Below are positions 10,070 to 19,274 of a stretch of 64,000 bases of DNA, piece by piece; position 1 is the first letter of the stretch, and every line of letters begins with the position of its first letter. The position numbers and the translations under genes were made by a program. The stretch lies in NCBI RefSeq assembly GCF_000499785.1, contig NZ_HG726019.1, positions 186,001 to 250,000 of the forward strand, read 5' to 3'. The stretch comes from Bacteroides neonati (GTDB lineage: Bacteria > Bacteroidota > Bacteroidia > Bacteroidales > Bacteroidaceae). The notes beneath the pieces are model-generated. The model did no database searches. It was given only the letters and a program-made list of their open reading frames with translations, and was not told where the DNA came from.

Positions 10070-12223
10070 CTAAAACGAAAAGACCAATCCAGCATAAAAT
10101 GTCCTTAATGTATGATATTTGTTATACGTCCCAGAGTAGTTTGTATTATAGTATATACCGTTGGTTTCATTTTTAGTATTTAATATATTGTTTATTGACA
10201 AGTAGATTGTAAGAGCCAATTTTCTAAAGATCATGTGTTTTGACATTGATAAATCTAGCCTGTCATAAGCCCCTCTTTGTATCTCTTCCAGTGAACCGTA
10301 TGTTGGCTCATAAGCATTTGTTTTGGGATTCCATGTTGATGAATAGACTGGATAATCCAATATATAACTTCCAGGTCTTCCTATGTATGAAATACCAATA
10401 GAAAATATTTGGGGGGCTGTGTATGCTATAGATGGTTTCAAGAAATATAGGAAATTATGACTCCCCTTGTATTTTACTCCATCTACATCAACCTCTTGTT
10501 TTATAACAGAGTTTGATAATGAAATTGTTAGATATTTCCAAAATGTTTGAGAAACTAAAAATTCAAATCCTAAAGTTTGAGTTTTGTTTATAGCATAATA
10601 GAAGTCAACAGGTTGCTCTCCACTCTCTTGCTTAAAATATAGAGCAGATTGAATTTTAGTTTTATTTTTTTGATAAGAATAGTCCAGTGAAACCTGTTTG
10701 CTAGACAATAATCTATACATTAAATTATAGTAACCTGGTTGCGTATAATTATGATATTGTCCTGTACTTAATATTAATGAATGATTATTTGCAGGATTAT
10801 ATCTAATACTATATTGAATACTTTGATATTGTTTTTGATCTTTTAACGGAATGTTTATTCTTGCCCCTATAGACATAGATAATTTCTTGCTAATATCCCA
10901 ATTCAAATAAACGTATGGCTCTAAAATCATATTAGAGATGATTGTATCTTGAAGAAAAGTAGGTGAACCTTCATTCATTGCATAATAATATATTGGAATT
11001 GTATTATTAACATCCGTATTTTGGTTGTCGAAAGTAACACCTGTTTGTAATGTTATTTTTTTTGCTATTTCTTTCTTATAATTAGCCGACACATAGTGTG
11101 AGTAGTCATTAGAGTGCATTTTATTATTACCCAACAACACATCTTTTTTTTCATAATTATACCCATAATTGAATGTGAAAAGTCCGACTTTTGAAAAAAA
11201 ACTCAAATTATTAACAGAGAAGTATCTCATTCCATCAGAACCTAAATCTCCTTGATATGCCTGCATTGATGAAACGCCTTTGTAACTTTCGCTCATGAAG
11301 TAATTGAATGAGTTAAAGTATATCTTGTCATTTAATTTTAAGCGAATATTTACTCCTGCATCCTTTGTGTCGTAGCTTTTCATATCAGGTAAGCTCTTAT
11401 CGTTTATCATTTTTAATAAAATAGAATTTTGCCAATTAGCATAAGCCTGAACAAAAGTTGACTTCCCTTTTAGTTTTTGAGAAACAGAAAAGCCAACATT
11501 TCCTATTCCACTTGAAACTTGGTATTTATTTATATCTATTTTACGTATAGTATTGATATCAACCATACCACCTGAAGCATTACCAGTAGTTAGGGGTGGA
11601 TTTGAAGGATACACTGTTTGAATATCAATCATTTCGGGGTTGAATATACTAAAGAAGCCCACATTATTTAAACTAGAAGCCCTCACTGGTCTATAAATAG
11701 GCACACCATTATATATTACTCTTGAACGATCAGAGGAACTACCACGAAGAGAAGGATTAGCACTTTCGTCACTATTGGTTGATGCCGGCATATTAATAAT
11801 TGCTTTTAAGGGGTCTGCTTGAGAAATAGGATTCATGTATATATCCAAGCTACTTAATTGTGCTGTCGAAAACTGCTCGGACACAGGAGTTGCTCCTAAA
11901 ACGACAATCTCACTAATACTCAAGGCTTCAATCTTCAATACAATAGTGTTTTCTGCATCTTGTTTTAGTTTACTAGCGGATATTATTTTGCTTTCATATC
12001 CAATAAAAGAAACAGTAAGCGTATCAGTACTATGTGTAAATGAAATAGAAAAACGCCCATTCATATCACTAATTGCACCACCATTGGGGTGTGAAGCGAA
12101 GAATATATTGGCACCTATTATAGGACCGTTTTCAGTATCTATAATAATACCTGTAATATCTTGAGCTTTAGCCATGATAGATATTGCGAGCATGAATATT
12201 ATCAATAATATATTCTTTCTCAT
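10070..12223 (-). CDS. TonB-dependent receptor with N-terminal carboxypeptidase-regulatory-like domain
   Basis: 717 aa with signal peptide (1-20, ending MAKAQ). It has a CarboxypepD_reg-like beta-sandwich (about 22-100, containing SFIGYESKII), a plug domain (about 105-225, with NPSLRGSSSDRSRVIYNGVP and GMVDINT), and a 16-22-stranded barrel ending in YAGLVFSF, a terminal Phe typical of BAM substrates. It lacks the SusC box and has no SusD neighbour, so a small ligand or peptide/siderophore-type cargo is more likely than a polysaccharide. It is 48 bp downstream of a TPR protein gene on the same strand and is probably cotranscribed with it. Composition is clearly more AT-rich than the PUL genes on either side. 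The ligand is unknown. Confidence 0.85.
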   Translation of the reverse strand: MRKNILLIIFMLAISIMAKAQDITGIIIDTENGPIIGANIFFASHPNGGAISDMNGRFSISFTHSTDTLTVSFIGYESKIISASKLKQDAENTIVLKIEALSISEIVVLGATPVSEQFSTAQLSSLDIYMNPISQADPLKAIINMPASTNSDESANPSLRGSSSDRSRVIYNGVPIYRPVRASSLNNVGFFSIFNPEMIDIQTVYPSNPPLTTGNASGGMVDINTIRKIDINKYQVSSGIGNVGFSVSQKLKGKSTFVQAYANWQNSILLKMINDKSLPDMKSYDTKDAGVNIRLKLNDKIYFNSFNYFMSESYKGVSSMQAYQGDLGSDGMRYFSVNNLSFFSKVGLFTFNYGYNYEKKDVLLGNNKMHSNDYSHYVSANYKKEIAKKITLQTGVTFDNQNTDVNNTIPIYYYAMNEGSPTFLQDTIISNMILEPYVYLNWDISKKLSMSIGARINIPLKDQKQYQSIQYSIRYNPANNHSLILSTGQYHNYTQPGYYNLMYRLLSSKQVSLDYSYQKNKTKIQSALYFKQESGEQPVDFYYAINKTQTLGFEFLVSQTFWKYLTISLSNSVIKQEVDVDGVKYKGSHNFLYFLKPSIAYTAPQIFSIGISYIGRPGSYILDYPVYSSTWNPKTNAYEPTYGSLEEIQRGAYDRLDLSMSKHMIFRKLALTIYLSINNILNTKNETNGIYYNTNYSGTYNKYHTLRTFYAGLVFSF

Positions 12224-12271
12224 TGTTTAGATATTCTTTTAATGAATGAATGGGCGGATGCGATCCTATTG

Positions 12272-13051
12272 CTATAGAGATAATTTTGATTTATTAGATT
12301 TTAGGACATAGCTATTAGGATATTCAGTCAGACCTAGTTCTATGTACTTCTTTGCTTTTTCCATATCTTTTTGCTTAATATAGTGATTTGTAAGTAGCTC
12401 ATAGCTTTCCTGTTTTCCCCACGATGGCAGATATGGATTGCTGACTTTCTGAGCAGGAAGAGAAATTGCTTTTAGAGCATATTTTTCAACACTTTTACCA
12501 CCTCCGAAATTCTCTGGGGTGTAATAATCATTGTTAGCTAATACATAATATGCTCTTAGGTTATTTTTATCAAGTTCAACAGCTTGCTCAATATAGGTTG
12601 TAGCATCTTTAGACGCTTGAACTACTTCTGGAAATTTCAAAAACTGACAAGAGAAACTTTTAAGCATTGATAATAATGCATAATCTTCTGAATTCTTCTT
12701 TTTAATTGATTCCAATGTCTTTATTCCATTTGTTAGTATAGCTTTAGAATTACTTATATCAGATTTTTTTATGTAATAAATGCTATTATAATATAGAGCA
12801 TAGCCCTTCCAATATAAAAATAAAGAGTTGTTATTATTTTCATAAGAAGAGGACAAGTCATCAATAATAGACGTTATTTTAGAGTCACTTTGATCAGCGA
12901 ATGAACTCATAAATGCATTAATGATCTTTTCTTGAATATTAGTAAGATCTATAACATTATTACTTTTTATTGATTCTGTAAAATTAGGACTCGCTGTAGT
13001 TGGTGCTGAAACTGCTATTAGCACAATTAATGCAATAATTAAATTTTTCAT
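12272..13051 (-). CDS. secreted TPR-repeat protein of unknown function
   Basis: 259 aa with a signal peptide (MKNLIIALIVLIAVSAPTTA), so periplasmic. The rest is helical with TPR-like repeats, clearest near the C-terminus (YELLTNHYIKQKDMEKAKKY, then IELGLTEYPNSY) and around residues 155-200 (YIEQAVELDKNNLRAYYVL). No enzymatic motif is visible. It lies directly upstream of, and probably in an operon with, the TonB-dependent receptor at 10070-12223, suggesting an accessory role in that uptake system. Its 5' end overlaps the decayed HTH gene, whose truncated frame runs into its signal-peptide codons. Very AT-rich. Confidence 0.75.
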   Translation of the reverse strand: MKNLIIALIVLIAVSAPTTASPNFTESIKSNNVIDLTNIQEKIINAFMSSFADQSDSKITSIIDDLSSSYENNNNSLFLYWKGYALYYNSIYYIKKSDISNSKAILTNGIKTLESIKKKNSEDYALLSMLKSFSCQFLKFPEVVQASKDATTYIEQAVELDKNNLRAYYVLANNDYYTPENFGGGKSVEKYALKAISLPAQKVSNPYLPSWGKQESYELLTNHYIKQKDMEKAKKYIELGLTEYPNSYVLKSNKSKLSL

Positions 13052-13260
13052 CTTGTTTAAATTTTAAATTGTTATCTATAAAACCCTTCTTAATTACTAT
13101 GTAATTTGCTTTCTGTAGTTTATCTAGCTGAGTACTGAGATTGCCGGGAGTAGCATTACAAATATCATGCAGATATGTAAAATCTGCTTCTGCCACACTC
13201 AAAAGAACAGACATTATCGCTAGTCTTAGCTCAGAGCAGAGCAAGGGGGCTTGTAGTCAT
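12984..13260 (-). pseudogene. remnant of a winged-helix (HTH_34-type) transcriptional regulator
   Basis: From 13244 the translation reads LCSELRLAIMSVLLSV...GNLSTQLDKLQKANYIVIKKGF, which is the DNA-binding core of the short Bacteroidota winged-helix family (PF13601-type, consensus about PLLHSELRLAIMSLL). Two defects are visible. An ATG at 13260 gives MTTSPLALL then stop, but removing one C from the CCCCC run at 13245-13249 gives MTTSPLLCSELRLAIM, restoring the family start. The C-terminal third is replaced by the upstream region and first codons of the TPR gene. It is therefore frameshifted and truncated. A shorter product from the TTG at 13244 cannot be excluded. Confidence 0.65.
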
Positions 13261-13417
13261 TATATCTAATACTACATAAATTGGAGAAACAGCTAAAATA
13301 GATGCATCCCACACTATAGATTGATTATAGTTTCCCTCTTCTATATTCTGCTGCGTATTTCTTATCATGCGAGTGATAAGTTCTAAACTTTTTTTCGTTT
13401 AATCTTTTCTCGGTCAT
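13231..13417 (-). pseudogene. remnant of a small protein gene upstream of the HTH_34 remnant
   Basis: An ATG at 13417 starts MTEKRLNEKK, and after an apparent indel in the A-run near 13394 the other frame reads LITRMIRNTQQNIEEGNYN and continues with a hydrophobic stretch (DASILAVSPIYVVLDI). This resembles the small membrane proteins that often precede HTH_34 regulators in Bacteroides (helix with a MIRNTQ-like motif, then membrane segments), but only the first part survives. Read as a frameshifted, 3'-deleted gene that once formed an operon with the adjacent regulator. Family recall is from memory and moderate. Confidence 0.45.
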
Positions 13418-13459
13418 AGTTTCACCGGCTTAAAAGTGAAATATATTAATTAAATCAAT

Positions 13460-13663
13460 CTACTTTATAGCAATAATTCGTTTATCTGGAGACATAGTGT
13501 AATTGGGATGGGTACTTTGCCCTAAAAGCTCAACCATATAATATTTCGAGAATTCATACAAGAAATGGGTTGGAATTATGTCAGAGCTATAGGTGGCAGT
13601 AAACACTGGGTGAAAACGGTTCTCACTTGAATGATAATAATATAAGTAATCTACATATATGTG
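13460..13663 (-). pseudogene. orphan C-terminal coding fragment, unrecognised
   Basis: An open frame of 67 codons without a start codon, from just after a TAA to a TAG at 13460. It reads ...DYLYYYHSSENRFHPVFTATY...IPTHFLYEFSKYYMVELLG and ends DKRIIAIK. The composition looks like protein sequence rather than chance, rich in aromatic and beta-strand residues, and it is on the same strand as its neighbours. It lies 30 bp downstream of the interrupted barrel gene. Possibly the tail of a deleted surface protein; no family recognised. Confidence 0.35.
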
Positions 13664-13693
13664 TTACATCCATCCCCTTTTGAGAATAACTTC

Positions 13694-15304
13694 TTAGAAT
13701 TTATATCTTGCTTTTAGCATAAGATTGCCGGGAATCTGGCGGAAAAAACGCTCTGCTAAATAAACACCATTGTTGTATGTTGCTACCCAATCTTGCTTAT
13801 CCATATGTAACATATTTACGCCCACTATTTCAATTTCGAAATTCTTATTTAAAACGTAATTTATATTAGTATTCAGGTTATACTGATTTTGTTTATAGTC
13901 TGGTGCATCATTGATAACATACTCTAATTCGACAGCAGCAAAAAGACGCTTATTAATATTCATTTTAATTTTGCCGCCATACCGCTGTATATGTTGAGTG
14001 CTTTCGGCGCCTAATGATGATTTATTATTAAAATATTCTAATCCTGCTTTACACTCAAAATTAAATATCTGCTTATGATAGTTACTCTCTAATTGAAGCA
14101 GCGCGGATGCATTTTCAGCCTGAATCTTATTTTCAATACCCATAGCCTGATTGGAAAAGGACGTGTAATTATATCCACCGTTAATTTTCATTACCCAAGG
14201 AATAAACCCCAATCCTTTATTTACAAATAATTTTGTGACAAAATAATCTTTAGGGAGAGTGGATACTGGTTGGTATTTAGTCAGTAAGCCATCTTGAAAA
14301 TAGTCGTTTGAACTTGAATTCTTAATATGGCTATACATAGAGGTAAATACAACCATCGTATTTGAAAACAGATCGTAAATACGATAAGTCAAATTAGCAC
14401 TGTACTTACTGCTATATAGATATTGAGTTAAGCTATTTTGCATGTAATCCTGATAAGAGTCAAATACAATTCCCGATAGAAAAGCACTGGCAGGAACAGG
14501 AGAATCCGATTCTGAAAATGCAACATTTAAAACATGCTTTCGACTAAAAAACAATGAAACTTCTGCCATTGGATTTAGTTTCACTTTACTCTCAGAAGCA
14601 AACTTGTTATTATCAAATTGATATATATGCGCAAAAACTCCTAATTTGAATCTTAATAAACCGGTGTTTTTTACCAAACTAACCCCTGCATTATAATCAT
14701 AGACATCCATTTTAATGCTGTTTCGTAAGCTGTCAGCATCCAGTTCAATAGATCTCTGCGAAGGAATATCTTGATAAATATTCGAGCGATATCTTTGGTT
14801 ACTGATCTGGGTGTTTAAACTCGAGTTAATAAAATAGGCCGAATTGATTTTATACATAAATGAGAGATTTGCCCCTGACTCTATTTGCTTGAACTTTGTT
14901 TTTTGTTGCCCATAGTACCAACCATTGTCAACAATTAAAGGAATTGGCAGCAGTAATGAGTCGACCTGCATATCATATGCTGCCGGTTTATTGGAATAAG
15001 AAAAATAGATATTTGCAGCAAGCAAATGTCGCCCTAAAGAGTTCATTAGCAAAACATCATGGCGGGTCTTAAGCGTTTGAGCATCATAAATATCCGAAGC
15101 ATTGATTTGCTTTTTGTCTATACTATTTAAGGCCATGGCATTTCTGTTCATATCAATGTTTGAAATATTTCCTTTATATGCCAAACTGAACGTTTGGGAT
15201 GGTTGATAACTCAATTTCCACAAACCGCTGTATAGCCTGTTTTTCCCTTTACTATCAATTTGCTTTGTGGTTTCAAGGCTACCATCCGGCAATAAATAGT
15301 TATA
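13694..15304 (-). pseudogene. C-terminal part of an outer-membrane beta-barrel protein split by IS copy 2
   Basis: Encodes the barrel portion (about 535 aa), starting in frame at NYLLPDGSLETTKQ and ending LMLKARYKF with a terminal Phe, typical of outer-membrane barrels. With the N-terminal piece at 16892-17967, and the IS plus one TTATA duplication removed, it forms an intact 893-aa protein (junction DIVKYNYLLPDG). The C-terminal region resembles the OMP_b-brl_3 type barrel found in TonB-receptor-like proteins of Bacteroidota. A stand-alone start is only a TTG supplied at the IS edge, with no signal peptide, so no functional barrel is expected. Confidence 0.88.
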
Positions 15305-16891
15305 CCTCAAATCCGCAGCTAATTTATAACTGATTCAAATAGCGATTTAATTCACCTAATAGTTCCTACTCGTAGCTTTTCCCCCTGCTTTTCTCCTTGA
15401 TTTCAGGTTATAGGGCATAGCTTCCCCTTTCCCCAGTTAGCTGAAGGCATAAGTAATCCCACGAAAAGTTGTTTTTACGGACTCCAAAGCAACTTGTATG
15501 GTTTGTCGGAATAAATATTGAGTACCCATTGTCTGCCTGTCTTTACCCATTTCGCAGGAACTGTAATGAATCGAAAGATAAATCGTTTGACTCGGCTTAC
15601 CGGTTCAATATCTTCAAACACGGCTGCAACCTTCTCAATAAGGTAAGCATAAAAGTTTTTAGCCATGGCTGTAAGTAGCAGGAATACTGTATTCTCTTTG
15701 AGGAATGAACAGGGAAGATGACTCCACCCGAAATCGTTATTCATCATGTCGAATGTTCTTTCACAGGCTCCACGAGCATTGTAGAAGAGTACAATGTCTT
15801 TTTCAGAACTTTCATGGTCATTGGTTAAGATGCACCGATAGGTGTATTCACCATCAAATAGGTCCAATTGGTTGTCCTTACGCTTTTGCCTTTGAATAAC
15901 AAGTCGGTAGTTTTCTTCTTGCAAAAAGGAAGTAAAAGGTATGGAGGTCACTTCATAATTCTCGAAGTTGATTTCTTCTTTTTTCCAATCTGTGATTTTC
16001 GTCATTTCTTCATACAGAGACTGACATTTGCCGGCTCGTATGTAGAACTTGTTGCAGTAGCCATGTGTCATACGGATAATCTCTTCCGAATAAGAACCAC
16101 AGTCCATCCGGCAACGGTCTATGAATATTCCCCTATCGGCCAAACGACGAAAAGTCCGTTGGAGCGTATCCGCTTGACGAAAACGGACATTTGCGTTTGC
16201 GGCCCGATTTTCCACACCAACAATGTTACCACCAATAGTTGCCGTGCCGGGGAAATAACCACGTTTTTTCTTGTAAGAATACTGAGTGTCATACTTTTCT
16301 GTGGGAATAAACTGGTGGTCGAAGTCCAAGTTATAAAGCGTGTTTGGCTTGAGTTGTTCTGTTTGAAGGAGCATATCGAGCATCAAACTATTAAGCTGTT
16401 CCGCCTTATTGAAAGCATAGCTTGCTCCTTTTTGGGAAGTATAGTGGATATCCAATTCTGCGAGTTCTTTTATGCCTCTCAATAAAGTATCCGGACTGGG
16501 GATTTCAGTATCCGGGCGTAATTCAAGATGTTTGCCAAGGTGTTTGCCGATATCTTCGATGTGGTCACCGCCGCAATAGTAGATCCAAAATAGGCTCGAA
16601 ATAATTTCGCTATATTGGTAACCGGCGTAGGAAGAACGTAATCCTAAAGATTTATCGATCACGGAATTCAGTCCTAAACGAGAAAATTCATCCATTGCGT
16701 AAAATATACCCCCAAAAGGAGTGATATTATCTGATTTTATGGCTATTTTTGTTGTCATATGCACAAGTACCTTTATGGTTTGTTTGGTAGCACTAATTTA
16801 GGTGAATCTTGTGACATAACCAAACCTTGAGGATGTTATTCATCCTCAAGTGTTTGGATTCTCTGAAAATAATATGACTGCGGATTTAAGG
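15305..16891 (-). mobile_element. IS1380-type insertion sequence, copy 2 (inside barrel gene)
   Basis: 1587 bp with the same termini as copies 1 and 3 (CCTCAAATCCGCAG at 15305; CTGCGGATTTAAGG ending at 16891). It is flanked by a perfect 5-bp duplication TTATA (15300-15304 and 16892-16896). Transposase is on the minus strand, parallel to the interrupted gene. The duplication differs from those of the other copies and matches on both sides, so this is an independent insertion and no recombination with copies 1 or 3 has rearranged the flanks. Confidence 0.95.
15475..16758 (-). CDS. IS1380-family transposase (copy 2)
   Basis: 427-aa DDE transposase identical in translation to the copy at 3320-4603. 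ATG at 16758, with an alternative GTG at 16764. The same candidate catalytic contexts are present (DFDHQF, MDCGSY, GACERTFD). It appears intact and therefore potentially active. Confidence 0.93.
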   Translation of the reverse strand: MTTKIAIKSDNITPFGGIFYAMDEFSRLGLNSVIDKSLGLRSSYAGYQYSEIISSLFWIYYCGGDHIEDIGKHLGKHLELRPDTEIPSPDTLLRGIKELAELDIHYTSQKGASYAFNKAEQLNSLMLDMLLQTEQLKPNTLYNLDFDHQFIPTEKYDTQYSYKKKRGYFPGTATIGGNIVGVENRAANANVRFRQADTLQRTFRRLADRGIFIDRCRMDCGSYSEEIIRMTHGYCNKFYIRAGKCQSLYEEMTKITDWKKEEINFENYEVTSIPFTSFLQEENYRLVIQRQKRKDNQLDLFDGEYTYRCILTNDHESSEKDIVLFYNARGACERTFDMMNNDFGWSHLPCSFLKENTVFLLLTAMAKNFYAYLIEKVAAVFEDIEPVSRVKRFIFRFITVPAKWVKTGRQWVLNIYSDKPYKLLWSP

Positions 16892-17967
16892 TTATACTTA
16901 ACGATATCTTGGGCTTCTTCATTGATTTCGTTAAATAAAAAGTATGATGTACATTTCAACGAAGTGTTGGGCTGATATGCCATATTAAGAGCGCTCAATA
17001 GGTTTTTCCTTTTGAAAGTGTTATTTTGGGGCATGAGCATACTTTGTTCTTCTTTCGACAATTCGATAGAAGAGCTGCTACTATTATTCATCAACTCATT
17101 AATACCTCCTTGAAGACGAATGTACTCTTCCATATTAAAGACCTCGTCTCCTGTGTTATTTAAGGCTCCTACAAACGAGGTCATTAGCTTTGAGTTCATT
17201 TGCATGATGCTTGCCTTTCCTATATATTTATCCTTGTATCCGTAGGAAGCGGTCAGTTCGCCCGAAATTTTACCCATTTTTTTGTTACTTACACCTACAT
17301 TAATGACCGTTTTTTCATGAGACTGGAATCCGCCAAGTAGGGAATATTCACTGTAGTTATTCAAAACCTCTACATTTTCAGCAACATCAGCAGGTAAGTT
17401 TTTAGTTGCCATTTGCGTATTGCCGGAAAAAAAATCCTGCCCATTAAGCAATATGCTCTCAACCTGTTTACCTTGTGCCTTTACTCTCCCCTTTGAATCC
17501 ACTTCTACACCCGGTAGTTTTTTCAGAACATCTCCAAGAACTATCTCAGAACCATCTGTAAAGACTTTAGGATCATAACGGATTGTATCATTCTTAAATC
17601 TTATTCCAGGGTTTCGTCCCGTCACGACAACACTTTCTAGTTCTGTGAGACTCTCATCTAACACAAAGTTTGATACGACTATTTTATTATCTGTAAAAAT
17701 AATCGGTATTGTTTTTGCAGAATACCCCAAGCAACTTACACGCAAAAAATACTTTCCAGCCTCTTTCTGTTCAATTTTAAATTTCCCTTCGTTGTTTGTA
17801 GTAGCATAGTTAACAGACAAAGAATCGGCTTGTCGTAGAAGTGTTACATTTGCATAAGAAACAACCTCATTATTCTTATTCTTAACACTTCCGGATATGA
17901 CAAATTGAGAAGATGCTTTGATAGGGAGCAACAACATTAAAATTATCCAAAGAAACTTGAATCTCAT
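16892..17967 (-). pseudogene. N-terminal part of the outer-membrane barrel protein split by IS copy 2
   Basis: 358 native codons plus a short IS-encoded tail ending ILFSENPNT and a stop. Signal peptide (1-20, LLLPIKASSQ), a carboxypeptidase-regulatory-like domain (about 22-105, SGSVKNKNNEVVSYANVTLL) and a TonB-plug-like region (about 110-215, ESVVVTGRNPGI, LKKLPGVEVDSKGRVKAQGK). The plug ends with barrel strands up to DIVKYN. Lies 6 bp downstream of the GLPGLI gene on the same strand, the common pairing of GLPGLI proteins with barrel/TonB-like partners, so the two likely acted together in the envelope. IS copy 2 removes the barrel. Confidence 0.88.
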
Positions 17968-17973
17968 TTTACA

Positions 17974-18699
17974 CTACATTTTAATAACTTTCACTCCAGG
18001 CCCACCACTGTTAATACCCATCTCTTGCATTTTCTTTGTGCGGGTGTTGTTGAAATCTTCTCTTGTTATTTTCTTACCCGAATTTGGTTTTTTGATATCT
18101 TTTAATGCATCATATTTCAAGTCTATGTCTTGCACTACAATTGTGCGAGCTTGAGTTTCCAGTTTTATTATAAGTCCGGGCAAGCCGAAATATGTTCCAG
18201 GGCCTTCGTTAACTGGGATATCAGGGCAATACCATGCAATATCTCCTCCTGCATTGGTGGCCTTTTTGCATTTTAAACTCCCAATAGTTTTTTCTTCTGC
18301 ACTCATATTCCATATTGGTGCATTTAAGCCCTCAGTAATCAAAAATAGTTTATCCAAAATATACTCTTGCGAAATGATTTGTTTGTCATTCTGATTTTTA
18401 TATATGGTAGCACCTCCTCCCATTCGCATTGTCTGAACATTTAAGCTGCCTTGTTGTGGCTGCGTGGCAGAGTTTATTTGGATAGGAGAATAGACACTTT
18501 CTCCTTGAAATGAGTACAAACACATCGTTCTGTTTTGTTGTTTAAGTTGAGCCTCTACAGCTGCTCTCATCTCAGGGGATAGTTCTTTAACATTATCAGA
18601 AGCTCTTATTTGTTCTAAATATGTTACCCGTATTCCCTGTGCATTACTAAAAGCGGCTAGGCTAATCAATAGTCCTATAGTCATAATTATTTTTTTCAT
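17974..18699 (-). CDS. GLPGLI family protein
   Basis: 241 aa with a signal peptide (1-20, LISLAAFSNAQG) and the diagnostic family motif GPGTYFGLPGLIIKLE near residues 167-182, preceded by a conserved Cys-Lys-Lys-Ala and AWYCPDIP stretch (about 142-162). GLPGLI proteins are a Bacteroidota-specific, often paralogous envelope family of unknown biochemical role, commonly next to a TonB-receptor-like or carboxypeptidase-regulatory barrel gene. That is the case here, with only 6 bp to the downstream gene. A frameshifted secreted peptide lies 12 bp upstream. Function not known; envelope location inferred from the signal peptide. Confidence 0.92.
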   Translation of the reverse strand: MKKIIMTIGLLISLAAFSNAQGIRVTYLEQIRASDNVKELSPEMRAAVEAQLKQQNRTMCLYSFQGESVYSPIQINSATQPQQGSLNVQTMRMGGGATIYKNQNDKQIISQEYILDKLFLITEGLNAPIWNMSAEEKTIGSLKCKKATNAGGDIAWYCPDIPVNEGPGTYFGLPGLIIKLETQARTIVVQDIDLKYDALKDIKKPNSGKKITREDFNNTRTKKMQEMGINSGGPGVKVIKM

Positions 18700-18710
18700 C
18701 GTTTTAAAAT

Positions 18711-18883
18711 TTAAATAATGATAATAACATCAGCATCAATGATAATTATTACAATATCCGATTGCGCTGCAACTGCTGATACTTCTTCTTGTACTGGCTG
18801 TGGATTTACAGTAGGCGCAGCACTTACATTAAGCGATACAAAAGATAACGTTGCTATTGCTATTGAGAGAAAAACTTTTTCAT
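18711..18883 (-). pseudogene. small secreted peptide gene with a 1-nt frameshift after the start
   Basis: An ATG at 18883 followed by five A's gives MKKFFSQ then stop. With one more A the frame becomes MKKVFLSIAIATLSFVSLN, then VSAAPTVNPQPVQEEVSAVA and AQSDIVIIIIDADVIIII, stop at 18711 (about 57 aa). That is a clean signal peptide with an Ala-X-Ala site, a short Pro/Glu-rich linker and a tail made only of Ile, Val, Asp and Ala. It ends 12 bp before the GLPGLI start. Either a recent frameshift, a slippage-dependent gene or a sequencing error in the A-run. No family recognised. Confidence 0.5.
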
Positions 18884-19274
18884 AATAAAAAAATTACTTT
18901 GTTAATCTGCAATTGAAAGTTTCTTTGCATGGACATATCAGCAATTGGTCAATATTCACATTGCTTTTCTCTAATTAATAAGATTCAAGCAACTCTGTTA
19001 TAGATATATATATTCAGAAATCATTTGAAGTTGCGGTCTCTATAGTCTCCGCACTACATCCCATCATTAAGGTGATAAATAAAAAGAAAATGAAGTTTCT
19101 CATAAGCGCCGTGTTTTTGTTTATATTAGCATTATGTCAATGGCAAATATAGGGGTAGGTTTTAAGAAAACTGTAATAGTAAGGCAACTTTTTTGCGATC
19201 GATTAATGTTTTGTTAATCAGCTAATTACGGTTTTATTGGAGAAAATACGAGATTTTGGGAGAAGAAATTTTTG
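18884..19274. other. 391-bp AT-rich region between the peptide and the TPR/HTH regulator
   Basis: Contains only the 29-codon lipoprotein-like ORF at 19014-19103. No terminator, tRNA or convincing promoter was recognised. The stretch 19104-19274 follows the stop side of the regulator gene and probably carries the promoter of the peptide/GLPGLI operon. Confidence 0.4.
19014..19103 (-). CDS. possible 29-aa lipoprotein
   Basis: ATG 19103 to TGA 19014 encodes MRNFIFFLFITLMMGCSAE followed by TIETATSNDF: a basic n-region, a hydrophobic core and a lipobox (LMMGC) with the Cys at residue 16, then a 13-residue tail. The layout is exactly that of a bacterial lipoprotein signal, so translation is plausible, but the ORF is short and could be chance in AT-rich DNA. 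It lies between the TPR/HTH regulator and the frameshifted peptide on the same strand, which could make it part of the same peptide/GLPGLI operon. Confidence 0.35.
   Translation of the reverse strand: MRNFIFFLFITLMMGCSAETIETATSNDF

Noticed and set aside
19090-19152. Plus-strand hydrophobic ORF MKFLISAVFLFILALCQWQI
   Set aside because: Overlaps the minus-strand lipoprotein-like ORF, is only 20 residues, and is opposite to every gene in the block; the better signal is on the minus strand.
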